A stretch of 64,000 nucleotides of DNA from Multifurca ochricompacta (Eukaryota > Basidiomycota > Agaricomycetes > Russulales > Russulaceae), in contig WTXG01000019.1 in NCBI GenBank assembly GCA_022496185.1, positions 124,001-188,000 on the forward strand, written 5' to 3'. The notes below the pieces were generated by a model, which was given only the letters and a program-made list of their open reading frames with translations, made no database searches and had not been told where the DNA came from. The translations under genes were made by a program, and so were the position numbers. Below, piece after piece: positions 36,561 to 49,111 of the stretch (the first letter of the stretch is position 1; the number at the start of each line of letters is the position of its first letter).

Positions 36561-38778
36561 ATGAGGTTCATAGCTGTGATTCCCTTCCTCATCGCCCATG
36601 CCCTCTCTCAAACTATCACCATAAATACCACGTCCGGTCAATTAACAGGTACCCAAGATGACGGAGGTATGCTTTCACTCACCTTGGTAATTGTCACATT
36701 CACTCAAAGAAACGCACTATATTAGTGGCTTCTTTCAAAGGCATCGTGAGACGCCTTATACACTGGTCTCCTTACGATACGATGACTGACCAAATATCAT
36801 TGATTGATGTAGCGGTTTGCACACTCGCCTATTGGCAATCTACGTTGGGAGCCACCCGTCACTTTTTTGTCTTCCGACATCCAGAATGCGACTTCCTTGG
36901 GACCTTCATGCGTTCAACAATTTCCCTTCCAAGGACAGGCCCTCATCGAGCAACTTTATAATCCGCACGCACCACCCGAAGACGAGGACTGCCTCTTTTT
37001 GTAAGTCTGGTCGTGTATGCCTCTTTAAAAAGGAATGCAGCCCAAATGCAGCACCGTAGAAATGTCTGGGCACCAGCCCCTATGTCTGGGCCTTTGAAAC
37101 CCGTTATTGTCTGGTTCTATGGCGGGTAAGTAAGTAAGAACTTATTTCTCCTTCGGAGGCTAGCCGGCTAGCCCACTGAGCGCTGTCTCTCAAATAGAGG
37201 CTTTGTATTCGGCACAGCATCACTTCCAACGTACGATGGCGCATCTTTTGCAAAAAATCAGGACATCATTTTTGTCTCCTTGAACTATCGCACTAACGTG
37301 TTCGGCTTCCCAACTGCGCCAGACCTTCCCGCCTCAGGGAACAACCTCGGCTTTCTCGATCAAGAGCTTGCACTCGCATGGGTACAAGATAACATTGCCA
37401 AGTTTGGAGGAGACAAAAATCAGGTAACAATCATGGTATGTGCGGTCTCTCCGGGTTGTAAAGAAAAGCCTGCCACAAAGACTTGACGTCTGCATTTGCA
37501 GGGCCACTCAGCCGGGTCCGGGTCCGTCTCACTTGCCATTACTCGCCGGAACTCATCTGCTACCCGGCCATTCCGTGCGGGCATCATGCTATCCGGTGTC
37601 CAAGTTTCCACTTCTCCTCACCTCAATTTCTCGAATTTCAATGCGTTGGCGACCGCGCTTGGATGTATGCAGCCACCAGGTCCCCAGCGTCTGCAGTGCC
37701 TACGCAATGTCCCCGCGTCTACCATACGCTCGTATACTAACGGGCCCAATAGTGGCGGATTTACTCCGGGTGTCGACAAGTACGTATCCTTTTTTTTTTG
37801 CCTATAATGAATACCTATATGATACCTCTGGGTTGGTAGCGTGACAACCTTCGGCGATCCATTGCAACGCATCCGTACGGGCCAGATTGCGCCAATACCC
37901 ATCCTGATTGGAAGCATGGAAGGTGATGGTACAGTATCCGCCTTGAATGGGCCGCAAAATCTCTCAGCTTTTATTGCGGAGCAACTCGGCCCAGTCGGAG
38001 GTCTTTTATTGCCCCCTGCTGTGCGGGCGTTGTACCCTGGGTTGAGTGACCCGCAGGTGATCGCTGCTGTTGAGCGTGACGTGGGTCCCGTTGGTGCGTT
38101 CTTCTCCCGGCCTACGTTACGTAGGGAAAAAAGGGAGAGAATAATGATTGTACACTCAAAAAGCCCAGCAAAACTGTGGAGTGACGCCTTTGTCTCAAGT
38201 GGAATAAAGAGCGTATACCGATACACATACGGTGGGTCCCCCCGATGCTTGAACCCAGGCGCCACCTCGCCCAGTTGTTTATTTATTTTTATTTAGGCGC
38301 CGTCTTCGCCGATATGCAACCTTTTCCCAATGCAGGGGCTTGGCACGGCTCAGAACGTAAGTCTCCAGATGTGCTCCAACATTGTCACCATGGGGGACTT
38401 GAACGTATCCATATCTTACTAGTACCCATTCTCTTCGGAACCTTCAACCAGTCAACAGCCACATCTGCAGAGGCCCAACTGTCGCAAAACCTCCAGACCG
38501 CATTCGCGAATTTCGCCAAGAACCCAGAGGACGCGCCTCCGGTAGCCAATTGGCACGCATATGAGCCTGGCTTGCTTGGTGTTGCCCTCATTCCTACACT
38601 TGCGAAGATCGCATACCACGGAAACGTGGACCCAGACAACTTTATTGAGCTTGTTGATCCTCTTTCTACAGTGAGGCCACGAAACTTACATGCCAAATGC
38701 GTTTTCACTGAGCATCTCGTTCGTTTACAGGATGGGCCCTGCATCGTGTGGGACCCATTCCTGGATTTCCGCGAATAA
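36561..38778 (+). CDS. Secreted type-B carboxylesterase/lipase
   Basis: Alpha/beta-hydrolase acting on carboxylic esters outside the cell. Seen: signal peptide MRFIAVIPFLIAHALSQ, then ITINTTSGQLTGTQDDG; DEDCLFLNVWAP; KPVIVWFYGGGFVFGTAS (oxyanion-hole Gly residues); NYRTNVFGFP; NNLGFLDQELALAWVQDNI and FGGDKNQVTIMGHSAGSGSV, where GHSAG holds the nucleophile Ser (GESAG is usual in this family). Further exons give GDPLQRIRTGQIAPIPILIGS, SDAFVSSGIKSVYRYTYG, and GAWHGSE with the catalytic His, ending CIVWDPFLDF. Ten or so introns. The family runs to about 540-550 residues, which matches. Ester substrate cannot be inferred. Confidence 0.88.
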
Positions 38779-39036
38779 TCGTAGAAAGAAAGTTCAATGA
38801 CTAAGCTTGCAGTACTTATAGATGGACTTGCCAGACCTGCAATCCCACCTGAAGGAGCACTCGTGAAAAGTGAAATGTCAGATTAAAAAAGCACTGGGTA
38901 ATTCTTTTTTCTTCCTTCGAGCGGGTGCTAAAAACATCCAAACAACCAGTGATGGCTGAGAGTTTCCTTTATGAGTCATATTCAAAAACCAGTCACGGCT
39001 AATACATTTCTTTTGTTTGAGGGATATTCAACTTCT

Positions 39037-41036
39037 TCACGCGACTTTAACTGTTGTCTGGCCAACATTAGTCTTCAGGGGTACAGCCTCATCTGCAGAT
39101 GCAACCACGAGGGGTTGGACGGTCGGCACTCCAATGGCCTTGGCGATGGCATCAGAAAGGCCCTGGTCTACCGCAGCGAAAATAGCAACTGCGACAACGT
39201 CAAACGCTTTTTAGAAAGATTATTGAAAAAGACATACGCTGGCGTGCTTTGATTTCAGTTGACTTGACTGCACCCAGGGCCTCTGCGATGTTGTTGATGA
39301 GGTGCTCACGGTCCGACTGGCTCAGGACCTTCGTGTATAGATTGCGAGGTTGCTCAAAATCAACTATGAGAACACATGCATCAGAAACACGGTAGATATG
39401 AAGGGCGAGGTACCCACGCTCAGTGATTTCATGCAGATGCGCGCGGGCATGGCCAGCCCAAAGTTCGTGCTTGTGCTCCGTATCAGCATAAGGCTTTGAG
39501 CGGTAAGTCAAGGAGGAAATGGTGCTCTGGTAGTTAGGACGAGCTCCTTGGCTGACGAAGGTCCCGGCACCATCGCGTTGGAAGTTCGCAACAGGCACGA
39601 CGGGAGCGTTAACAGGCAGTTGCTGATAGTTCACGCCAAGACGGTGGCGGTGAGTGTCTGGGTAAGAGAACAACCGGCTTTGTAGGACAGGGTCAGCACT
39701 GGGCTCGATGCCAGGTACGATGTGGGATGGAGAGAATGCGGCCTGCTCGATCTCTGCAAAGTAGTTCTGCGGGTTCTCATCCAGTACAATCTTGCCAACG
39801 GGGCGGAGAGGGAAGTCCTTATGAGGCCACACTTTGGTCAAGTCCAAACGTTGTATCGGAATTGCTCCGCCTGTTCCGGCGTCATCGTTTGCTAAGGCAG
39901 GAGGGTCTCAGTCTGACGGCTCGTGAGATAAAAGGGGGCCATCATGAACACTTACCACATAGACAGTCCACGAGGGATATTGCTTATTCTCGATGGCCTC
40001 AAACAACTTTTGAATGCCATAGTCTGGATTCTCTCCTGCAAGCCTGCCAGCTGTCGCACTGTCAAGAGTCTGGTGTCAGCATGGTCAGCAGTCTGTTCTA
40101 GATCTGTAAATTGTCCTGCGGTTACCTTGAATCCACCGTCTGCACGAAGGTGGACCTGAACATAGACCCACTCGCCATCGTCACGCACAAACTTGAAAGT
40201 ATGGCCAGAGTAACCATGCATGTTGTGATAACCATCGGGAGTGCCGCGGTCGGAATAGAGGATCAAAATCTGGTGAATGCTCTCAGGATTCTGAGAAAAA
40301 TAATCCTGAGAAATGCTAGATAAGTACTTGTGATGGGATATATTCGACGACATTGGAAACGGGTGGAGGTAGCGGATCGTAGAGATGGTCAAACTTACCC
40401 AGGTCATGTCAGCATCCTTGAGATGGGTTTGAGGGTCGCGTTTCTGGGTGTGAATAAAGTGGGGGAACTTGGCGGGGTCGCGAAGGAAGAAGACAGGGGT
40501 GTTGTTGAAGACCCAGTCGAGGTTACCATCGTCGGTGCGAATCTTAATGGCAAAGCCGCGAGGATCACGGGCAGTATCGGCCGAGCCAGACTCACCACCC
40601 ACTGTGGAGAAACGAATGGTGGTGCGGGCCCTGTTTCCAATTTTTTTGAAAAGAGAAGCGGAGGTAAGGTCGGTGATGTCGTGAGTTAGTTCAAAGTAAC
40701 CATGCGCGCCAGCGCCTTTCGCATGGACCTTAAAAATTCAAGTATAGAAAAAGGTAAGGTGGATAGAAGGGTGAGCGTAAACAAAACAAAGAAGGTACAG
40801 ACGACACGCTCGGGAATGCGCTCACGGTTGAAGTGAGCAAGGAGGTCAATGTGATGGAAGTCTAATCGGCAGGGGAAGAAGTCAGTCAGCTGAGTCATGG
40901 GTGGGCGGCACGGACCTTGAAGAAGAAGGGGACCGTGTACGCCGATCTTCTCAGCGGCATAGGGACGAGCGACAGGAGCACCGTTGGAGGTGGTGTATAA
41001 GGCGTTGTCGTTGTTAGTGACTTGCTTGGAAGGCAT
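39037..41036 (-). CDS. Catalase (small-subunit, haem-containing)
   Basis: Decomposes hydrogen peroxide. Seen from [19 protein letters not shown] at 41036: [19 protein letters not shown]; after an intron [19 protein letters not shown] with the catalytic His; [40 protein letters not shown] with [20 protein letters not shown]; catalytic Asn region [14 protein letters not shown]; the haem-ligand Tyr in [24 protein letters not shown]. The C-terminus after the last intron is [20 protein letters not shown] and ends TTVKVA, with no SKL-type peroxisomal signal. About eight introns. At roughly 520 residues this is the small-subunit catalase clade, without the flavodoxin-like extension of large fungal catalases. 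Confidence 0.93.
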
Positions 41037-41099
41037 GTTGGGATTGGAAGAAAAGGAAGGGTGGGAGAGAAGAAGAAAAGTAAGGAATGTAGGAGGGAA

Positions 41100-41106
41100 T
41101 TATATA
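41100..41106 (-). promoter_or_regulatory. TATA box of the catalase gene
   Basis: On the minus strand TATATAA lies 64 bases upstream of the catalase ATG, followed by a pyrimidine-rich leader. Typical placement for a strong fungal promoter. Confidence 0.6.
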
Positions 41107-41325
41107 GGCTGGGGCTGGAGCTGGGAAATGGTCAGCGGTCAGCTGAATGAAACGAAAAATGATCTGACCCTAACTTGGGATGTATGCATACCTGCCAGAC
41201 GAAGGAGGACATGTTATTTCCATTTTCTATTAAATTATCTATATCATGAGTGTCTATTCGGGACCATTTATCGTCATTGATCTTGACGCAAGTGAGCTTA
41301 ATCGCAAGTTGAGAGGTTGCGAGTT

Positions 41326-41392
41326 TGTGATGTGATGAGATGTGATGAGATGTGATGTGATGTGATGTGATGTGAGATGTGATAATAAATGA
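41326..41392. repeat. TGATG/TGAGATG minisatellite upstream of catalase
   Basis: About a dozen degenerate five-base units (TGATG, AGATG) in tandem. It lies about 290 bases upstream of the catalase start codon and 95 bases from the tRNA-Asp gene. Confidence 0.85.
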
Positions 41393-41485
41393 TAGCCGCT
41401 CACTCAATTGCGTAACCCCCATTAACACGTGGCCTAGTAGATATCATAAAATCATATTAAAAATTAAAATAAAATAAAATAAAAA

Positions 41486-41569
41486 CTCCCTGGCGGGGAG
41501 TCGAACCCCGCTCTCGCGCGACCAATTAAATTGACAGGCGCGTGTACTAATCCGATATACTACCAGGGA
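41486..41569 (-). tRNA. tRNA-Asp (GTC) with 11-base intron
   Basis: Minus strand. Acceptor TCCCTGG pairs with CCAGGGA, discriminator G; D-stem GTAT/GTAC; anticodon stem CGCGC/GCGCG; loop CTGTCA then an 11-base intron (ATTTAATTGGT) and C; T-stem CGGGG/CCCCG with loop TTCGACT. Anticodon GTC reads aspartate codons; discriminator G fits tRNA-Asp. Runs of T follow the 3' end, fitting RNA polymerase III termination. Confidence 0.92.
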
Positions 41570-42276
41570 TTGAAAATATTTAACCAGATTACCTCTACAT
41601 CTCATTCCATCTCATTCCAATTCTTTTCTTTGTCTGCTGTCTGCTTCGCTGGCAGGGCAGTGGCACTGGCACTGGCACCCACTGGCACTTTTACCGTCAA
41701 GTTGGCCCGAGAAGTAAGAAGCTTCTTCCATCCCATCCTTCATTATAAATTTATTTTAATACAGCTAGCTCATCGAGACTCTGAAATTTAATGGACATCC
41801 CAAACCCTATGAGCCATCTCCTTAACTGGCGTCCTGTTTGCATCTAATACTACATCAAGTTCCACTCTGTGTACTCGACCAAACTCGAGGTCCACATCGG
41901 GAAAAGCCTCCCGCATGCTCCCATGTAACTGCTTATCACGAAGCTCACGTACTACCTATTATTTGGCTATCTCACATGCTCGCTTTTTCTTTCCATATGG
42001 CCACCCACTCTTTCCCTATGAAGTTGCCTGAGGGCTACAGGAGACCCTCCGTACCACCAGACCCGCCTGTATCTTCTCTTGGAGAGTTGCACATGGGGCG
42101 CACGAACACGCGACAAGGAGCTGACCCTCTTGACCTGGTGGTCAATAAATTCTGCGGTGGTGGTCCCGTTTTGCTTGCCGTAGATAGGGCACGGGACTCG
42201 TGTTCACCATTCAGTATAAGTTGCGGTACAGGACAGGCGATCCAGATGCGCTTTCCTTTGCGTATATCTTTTGCCC
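41570..42276. other. Intergenic between tRNA-Asp and the chitinase gene
   Basis: No convincing gene; a long open frame (41838-42389) overlaps the chitinase start and has no recognisable domain. The right end is the chitinase promoter and leader. Confidence 0.4.
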
Positions 42277-44766
42277 ATGCAGACGAACTCGCTCCTCATC
42301 CGCGCGGTGGTCTTTGTGTCAGTTTTGCTCACCGTGGGCATATTGGCCAACGCAACCCAAGCTATGGGTCGGCCGTTCACCTCCCCTAAAAGTTTCACGA
42401 CAAATACCGTTCAGAAACGTGTTACTGGAAAGGTCCAAGCTGCTTATTTTACCAATTGGTCCGTCCTCTATCGGTCTCGTTTGTTTCCGTCGTGATCTTG
42501 ACAGTTCTAAGGGGCATATATGGAGCAAATTTCCGTATGTGAATCCCCTATATTATCACTGAGGGAGTCTGATGTTACTGTCTCCAAGAACCTACCGATA
42601 TCACCCCCTCCGACCTTACACACATTGTATATGCATTTGCGGATGTGACTCCGACCACCGGTTCTATCTTTCTCACGGATTCCTATGCAGATGAACAGGT
42701 AAGCTTCTCCCGCTTGTAGAATTAATCGGCTTTCACAGCTATCTCAAGAAACACTTTCCTGGTGACTCTTGGAGTGAACCGGGGAACAATCTTTACGGCT
42801 GCTTGAAGCAGGTAGGTTTCCCTTCGTCTCCTCGTTCTCACTGACAAATGCTCGACTCCGTCTCAAGCTGTACCTTCTTAAATTAGCACATAGGTAAATG
42901 GGATCGCTGTTATCTTATCTTATCTTATCTTAGCCGTGCCCTTAGAAACCTTAAGGTTCTTCTTTCTGTTGGTGGTTGGACATACTCCCAAGACGGACAC
43001 TTCTCCTTCGTCACCAGCCCAAGTCTGCGTGCAACGTTTGTCAGTAGCGCTATCCAACTGATCCGAGACTACGGATTCGACGGAATGTACGTTACCCAAC
43101 TCTCATTCTTGGGAACGTGTGGTATGGTAGGACTTATCTTAATTGCAGTGATATCGATTTTGAATACCCTAGCGGCACCGCCCAAGGCCAAGGCTTTGCT
43201 AACCTTTTCACAGAATTACGCGCAGCGCTGGACACCCTCGCAAAGACCAATGGAGACACCGTTCCCTATCAGCTTACCGTGAGCATTGCTCGTATATCTC
43301 TGGGCCTCATCGATATTCATCACTTCCTCACCCAAGGCGGCCGTCTCCGCTGGTTCCGCGAACTACGCCAGTCTCGTTGTCCCACAGATGGACTCTGCTC
43401 TAACCTACTGGAACTTGATGGCATGAAGCGCCAACTTACCTTGTACTCTTGTAAGCTAATGGACCTATTTATGATTTACTTAGGCGTATGACTATGCGGG
43501 TTCCTGGTTGACCTGGGTCGGTATCGTCTGTTTTCTCGATGTATATTATCTACTAAGCGTTTCTCGTCCACAGGCGGACAACCAGGCTAACCTTTACGGT
43601 GGCGGACGAACAAACGTCAGCACTGATAATGCAATCAAGTGGTATCTCTCGCAGGGTGCAACAGTCTCGAAGATCAACATGGGTGGGATATGAGGGTCAG
43701 ATTCACCGCTAAACATACTCTGATTACTCGTTCGCAAAGGCATTCCACTGTACGGGCGTGCGTTCGACAACACTGCCGGTCTCGGCGCGCCATACAATGG
43801 GGTACGCGTATTCACCGTGATCCACCGAGCAGGCTGACTAGCACCTCTTTGGCAAACAGGTCGGACCGGGGACGTTCGAAGCGGGCATCTATTCGTATTC
43901 CGTTCTGCCACTCACTGGTGCCCAGGTGTTTGAGAACACCACGGACGTGACCAGCTATTCGTACAATCCAACTAGTCAGGAGCTCGTCTCGTACGATACG
44001 CCCAATATCGCTACTTTGAAGGCAAAATATGTCCAAGAGAAAGGCCTCGCTGGGTCCATGTTCTGGGATGTATGTGCCTCAAATCCTGGGACATTGATAA
44101 TAGTTGAACATCTACTTCAGTTGTCCACGGATAAAACAGGCTCAAACTCGCTGGTTGGCACTACTGCCGGGGTTTACGGGAGCCTTGACCAGACGCTAGT
44201 ACGCTCCTCATCCTCGAAATCTGATCGCCCACCTAATCGCCCCTTGAATCACAGAACCACATAAAGTTAAGGGTCGCACACTGCCTAAATTGCACTCAAT
44301 TAATGTGTTGGCAGTTATCCAAATAGCAAGTGGGACAATATCCGCAGCAACATGGGCCAAGGAACATCTTCGAGCACGACGAGCGCGCCTAGCTCTACGC
44401 CCTCCTCAACATCATCAACGCCGTCATCTACGTCCACTATACCGAGCTCGGGAGCGTGTGCGAGTGTGGCTGCTTGGAGCTCTGCTGTACATTTTAGCTT
44501 GTAGGCTCTCACCTTGCCATATATTGATTTTCCTTATCAGATCGCCTACAACGGCGGCCAGACGGTCACCTATAGTAAGCATTTTACTGATGGTCCGTAT
44601 AAAGGCCTCTGCATTAAAATTTCTTGCAGACGCCCACCTGTGGACTGCAAAGTGGTGGACGCAGGCGGACGTTCCGGGCGGTTCTGGTGCGTTTTATGCG
44701 CAACTGTTATAAATCTAGCTGATCTGGCTTGTAGCCGGTGTTTGGACCGATAGTGGGCCGTGCTGA
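42277..44766 (+). CDS. Secreted GH18 chitinase with C-terminal chitin-binding module
   Basis: Endo- or exo-chitinase for cell-wall remodelling or feeding. Seen: start [20 protein letters not shown] (secretion signal), a KR pair before [51 protein letters not shown] (SxGG motif), and the catalytic DGIDIDFEYP rejoined across an intron ending at 43148 (the DxxDxDxE residues are all present). Further exons: [16 protein letters not shown] then [31 protein letters not shown] Ser/Thr-rich linker (44350-44450) leads to a CBM5/12-like module: [32 protein letters not shown], then GVWTDSGPC and TGA after a last intron. About a dozen introns. Confidence 0.92.
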
Positions 44767-44895
44767 AGAAATCTCTCCACGTTCAAGGAAAGGAAGGAAG
44801 TTTGATGTACTACCATTCTGTCTCTCTAGTTAACTCACACATGCTGCTTTCGAGCTCAAGAAAAAAATGAAAAGGATGTTGCAACGACAGATGAC

Positions 44896-47800
44896 TTAAA
44901 GATACAATGACGAGGCAAAGATGACCGAGTTTGGTCGCTCAAGCATCTCGGATGCTTTTTCGAACTGTTTTTGTAGCTCAACGTTGCCAATGACTTTCGC
45001 AGCCTGGGCCATCTGTCGAATGAGCTCTTGCAACCGCCGGAAGACGCGAATGAGGCTGCCCTCGAACTGATCTGTAAGCTGAGGGTGGCGCAACCAAAAT
45101 CAACTACCCTGGGAGAGACTAGCACTGTCGAGAAAGCGCTTGCCTTGCAGATGTCCGAGAACGATGCTCCCCGGCACCATTGTACAACTGCGTCGATAAG
45201 CTCGACTTTGAACGATTGAACGTATTCTTCCTCTACAATCGGTAACTTAGACTCCTTGCAGACTTTGGCAATGCGACGTGCGACGTCCTGCATAATACGT
45301 AAAGGTGCTGCAAGCTCCTCCTTCAGCTTGGTTGGATGTTCACTCTGTACAATATTAACATATGAACTCGGCTACACTTTTAAGGGTACGACGGACCTTC
45401 TCGGTGAAGACAAAGCAGCTCAGCAACCCTGCACAATGCTCTGGCGGCAACCCGTTGAATACTCCGTTGAAAATGAGCTCGGTAAGCAGCAGCTCGTCGC
45501 CTGTGCTGATCTCACATGCAACACGACCCTTAACGTCTACAATATCATCTGCTGTCGTGAAACCCAGCCTACGAAGCACGCGTTTACGAGACTTGAGTTC
45601 CTCCATCTGCAAAACATCATGTGTTGCTTGGATACGCTTTCTTAACGCGCGCACGCGATCCTGTGCGGCGCGCTTCCGCGCATACAAATCATAAAGTTCT
45701 GGTAAGCGTGAATCCTTGTGCAATGGACTCGCAAACATCTTCTGCTCCATTGTTTGAATTTTCTAGTTTGGTGGATCTTATCGCAGTTCGAAGACTCCGT
45801 TGTGGATGTCGCTCACCTTTACGAGTGTCTTAAACTTCTCGTCTTTAATTTCCATGTTCTCGATTGGGTCTAGGAATGGAATTCCATCCGGTGACCGGCG
45901 TTGAACCTCAAGGACGCTTTTCCACGCGGTCTCACGTGGGCCAATCGGGCGCAGGTCTTTCGGCAAGAATATTCGGAGGTGGCTTATTCCGTTGAGAGTT
46001 GATAACAGAACAGGCAAAACCAGAGGCTCGCCTTTCTGCCCCGGTGGGCAGGGCAGAACGCCGCCTGGAGTAGCGGTAACCGTGTGGCGATCTTTCGGCA
46101 CGGTAGAATCCTGTGTACAATACAAAAGGACGTCCACTATGTATTGCTCACGAGGCGGGGTATCATCCTTGGGCACAGGTTGATTCTGCAATGCAATCAG
46201 CTTGGAATTTCAAAAGCGCTCGAGGTACGACTAAAGAACGTGCCTTTGGCGGGAGCCGTTTCTGATAATTGATGACAACACCCCAGCCGAAGTCGAGGTC
46301 CTTATGTTGAACCTTAACAAGCCGGCCAGGTTGCAAAAATGGCAAACTATAGCTCGGGTGGTGAACAACCTCACGAAAATCAGCCGACAGCTGATCGAGC
46401 TGTTGCCGGTGCCATAATATTGAGCAACCAGCTCCTCATCAGGAACCACTATCAGGCTTTTTGCTTCTTCCTCGTGCTTGAGCTCTGGACAAAGTATAAG
46501 GAGATCCTCGTACGGTCGAGGGAGATAACCCCACCGTCCTCGAGAACAGGCACACCAGCACTGCTTTGAAATTGCAAGAAACAGCGTTCCAGCATGTACT
46601 CCGGGCTGATGACCTCAATCTTCATCAAGTTAAGAATCATGTTGTAGCCCAAGTGAAATGCTGAGTCCAAACGGTCTGCCTCGCCCTTGATCATCGTCTT
46701 TGCAGCGCCAGGCTCTAGCTTCTCGTCGCACATCATGATCACCACGCCTCGGTCATCAAGTCCACGGCGACCTGCGCGACCTGACATCTGGATGTATTCG
46801 CCTGATGATAAATCGCGGAACTCGTGGCCATCAAATTTGCGAGCAGCGGTGAACACCACGGTCTTAGCCGGCATATTGAGACCAATGGAAAATGTCTCAG
46901 TTGCGAACAGGACTTTGATAAGGCCTTCTTGAAATAAAATCTCAATCACCTCCTTCAAGATGGGAAGCAGACCTCCATGGTGGATACCGATACCTCGGCG
47001 GAGTAGCGGAAGTATATTTTCGATCTGAGGGAGGGAGCGATCAGCTGGAGCGAGTCCTGCAATGGCATTCGCAAAGATCTTCTCGACGGTGGCCTGTTCG
47101 TCTGCACTATTGAACTCAAACTTTGAAAGCGTGAGTGCAAGTGCCTCGCATTCACGCTTGCTGAATGCGAAGACGATCACCGGGTTGTAGTTCTTGAGCA
47201 TGATCATCCGGATAATCTTTGAGATATCACTGGGCCCTTCGACAAGTTAGCTTCACGGTGGAGTTAAATGAAGTAGAATACCCTTTTTGTCACCGCCCTT
47301 TCTTGTTTTGCCTTTGCGGCCCTTGCCGCTTTTCGGATCGGCCGGGTCCTCTCCGACGCGCTCTTGCAGCATGCCCATAGCCTTGGAGAAGTTGTCCTCG
47401 CGAAACTCGCCCTTCTCGTTCAGCACTAAATAGATACCTTCTCCGCCTGCAGGGAAGAGATAATGTTGTAATGGCGTTGGCCTGAAGTCGGTATAGACAA
47501 CGTGACATGGTTGTTCGTGAGAACGACAGATCCATTCGCAGAATTGCATCGCGTTTGGAATGGTGGCAGAGAGAAAGACGTAGCGCACAGAGTGCGGAAG
47601 CAGAATAATCGCTTCTTCCCAAACGACACCCCGTTCTTTGTCACGCATGTAGTGAATCTCGTCGAAGATGACCCACGCGACCTCGCGCATGATCTCAGAG
47701 CCACGATAAAGCATGGATCTAAGAATCTGCAAACAAATGTCCAAAAGACGTTTGCCAGTGACAACACTCAGAACGCGCCTCTGTAGTCATCACCAGACAC

Positions 47801-48624
47801 GATGCCGACGGATTGCGAGTGACGTCTCCCGTCATTAGCCCGACGTCACCAAATTCGGCCTCCATCTCTCGATATTTTTGATTACTGAGAGCCTGAGGAA
47901 AGTGATCATAAGTTAAGTGCACAAGCCTTGGGTTTCTCAAGACCAACCTTGATTGGGCTTGTGTAAATGACTCGTTGCTTATTTTGCAGTGCTTGAGCAA
48001 TTGCGTACTCGGCGACAACAGTTTTTCCTGCACTGGTATGGGCAGACACAAGAACACTCTCGTTTCGTTGGATAGCATGGAGAGAAACTTGCTGGAAAGG
48101 GTCCAAGGTGAATTTGTACTCGCGTGCGGGCTTTGATGGCGGGACATGGGAAGCGATGGGAACATACGGATAGCCAGGTGGTACAGCAACTTGATGTCGA
48201 ACCTAGAAGCAATTAGCCAATGGTTCAACAAAAGAAACTCGTGGGGACTCGCCTGATGTCGCAACTCTAATCGCGAGCCCGCAGTTTCCGTCGCACCGGT
48301 GAGCCCTGCGCTCGCAGCAATTTCGCGCTTTGCCTCAGTCTCAAATTCATCAACTACCACTGCCGAAGCTGAAGCGGAAGAGACCTCCAATCGTTTCCTT
48401 TTAGAGGGAGGCTCATCATCTGGTGGAGGTGATATAGCCGGAGATTTTAGGGGGGTTTGTGACCCGGGGGAATCGGGGGAACGCTTGAGGGCTGGTGTGG
48501 GAGGATGCGCCAACCGCGAACGAAGAGCGCTGTCGACTTGCATAGCATTGGAAGTAATGTCTGAGTCACTATCCTCGGAGAGGTGATCATGTTCAAGGAA
48601 AGAGAACAAGTCTTTAGATGCCAT
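44896..48624 (-). CDS. MTR4: Exosome-linked DExH RNA helicase MTR4
   Basis: Nuclear 3'-5' RNA helicase that feeds RNA to the exosome, alone or in the TRAMP complex. Seen: start [18 protein letters not shown] (48624), disordered N-terminus, [20 protein letters not shown], Walker [37 protein letters not shown] (DEIH box), [42 protein letters not shown], and [15 protein letters not shown]. The arch/KOW region has [20 protein letters not shown] with VVINYQKR; the C-terminal DSHCT domain includes [40 protein letters not shown] and [18 protein letters not shown], and it ends [11 protein letters not shown], the MTR4 ending. The NEKGEFRED loop and arch point to MTR4 rather than SKI2. About seven introns. 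Confidence 0.94.
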
Positions 48625-48751
48625 GCTGAGGTACTTTTGTTGTTGCTTCGAGCAACGGCAACGACAGCAAGTTGAAGTCAACCGTCGCGTCGATGACCGA
48701 TTATGCAGCCTAAAACAATTAAATACACATTTACGATATGACAATATAAGT

Positions 48752-48835
48752 TCCCTGGTAGTATATCGGATTAGTACACGCGCCTGTCACTTCTAATGGC
48801 CGCGCGAGAGCGGGGTTCGACTCCCCGCCAGGGAG
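48752..48835 (+). tRNA. tRNA-Asp (GTC) with 11-base intron
   Basis: Same cloverleaf as the gene at 41.5 kb: acceptor TCCCTGG/CCAGGGA plus discriminator G, D-arm GTAT...GTAC, CGCGC-CTGTCA-intron-C-GCGCG, T-arm CGGGG-TTCGACT-CCCCG. Exonic sequence is identical to the other copy, but the intron differs (CTTCTAATGGC). It is followed at once by TTTTT, a pol III terminator. It lies 128 bases upstream of the MTR4 start, on the opposite strand. Confidence 0.93.
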
Positions 48836-48865
48836 TTTTTCTTTTTCTTTTTCTTTTTCTTTTTC
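48836..48865 (+). terminator. Pol III terminator in a CTTTTT repeat
   Basis: Five tandem units of TTTTT(C) follow directly after the tRNA. The first T5 is enough for termination; the repeat gives redundant stops. Confidence 0.75.
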
Positions 48866-49111
48866 ATTCATCTCAGAACTCAGAGCAAGCAAGAAAGATA
48901 ACGTTATTAAATCAAATCTTGACTCACTTTCATAATTGAAAGGTAAAGAAATAAAACAAAGCCGCTCAGAGGAAATTAACTAGACGACATATTAGGAAAG
49001 AATCAGGGGTCAGCGGCATTTTGTATCGTATCGTATCTAAGAAAGGGATGGGTGCGTAGGCTATCATCTATGTCGACCTCTTCTTTCTTCCTGTGATAGG
49101 CATTCGACCCA

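Noticed and set aside
41838..42389. Long plus-strand frame upstream of the chitinase as a separate gene
   Set aside because: No domain; overlaps the chitinase start in another frame. The chitinase signal peptide and introns explain the region better.
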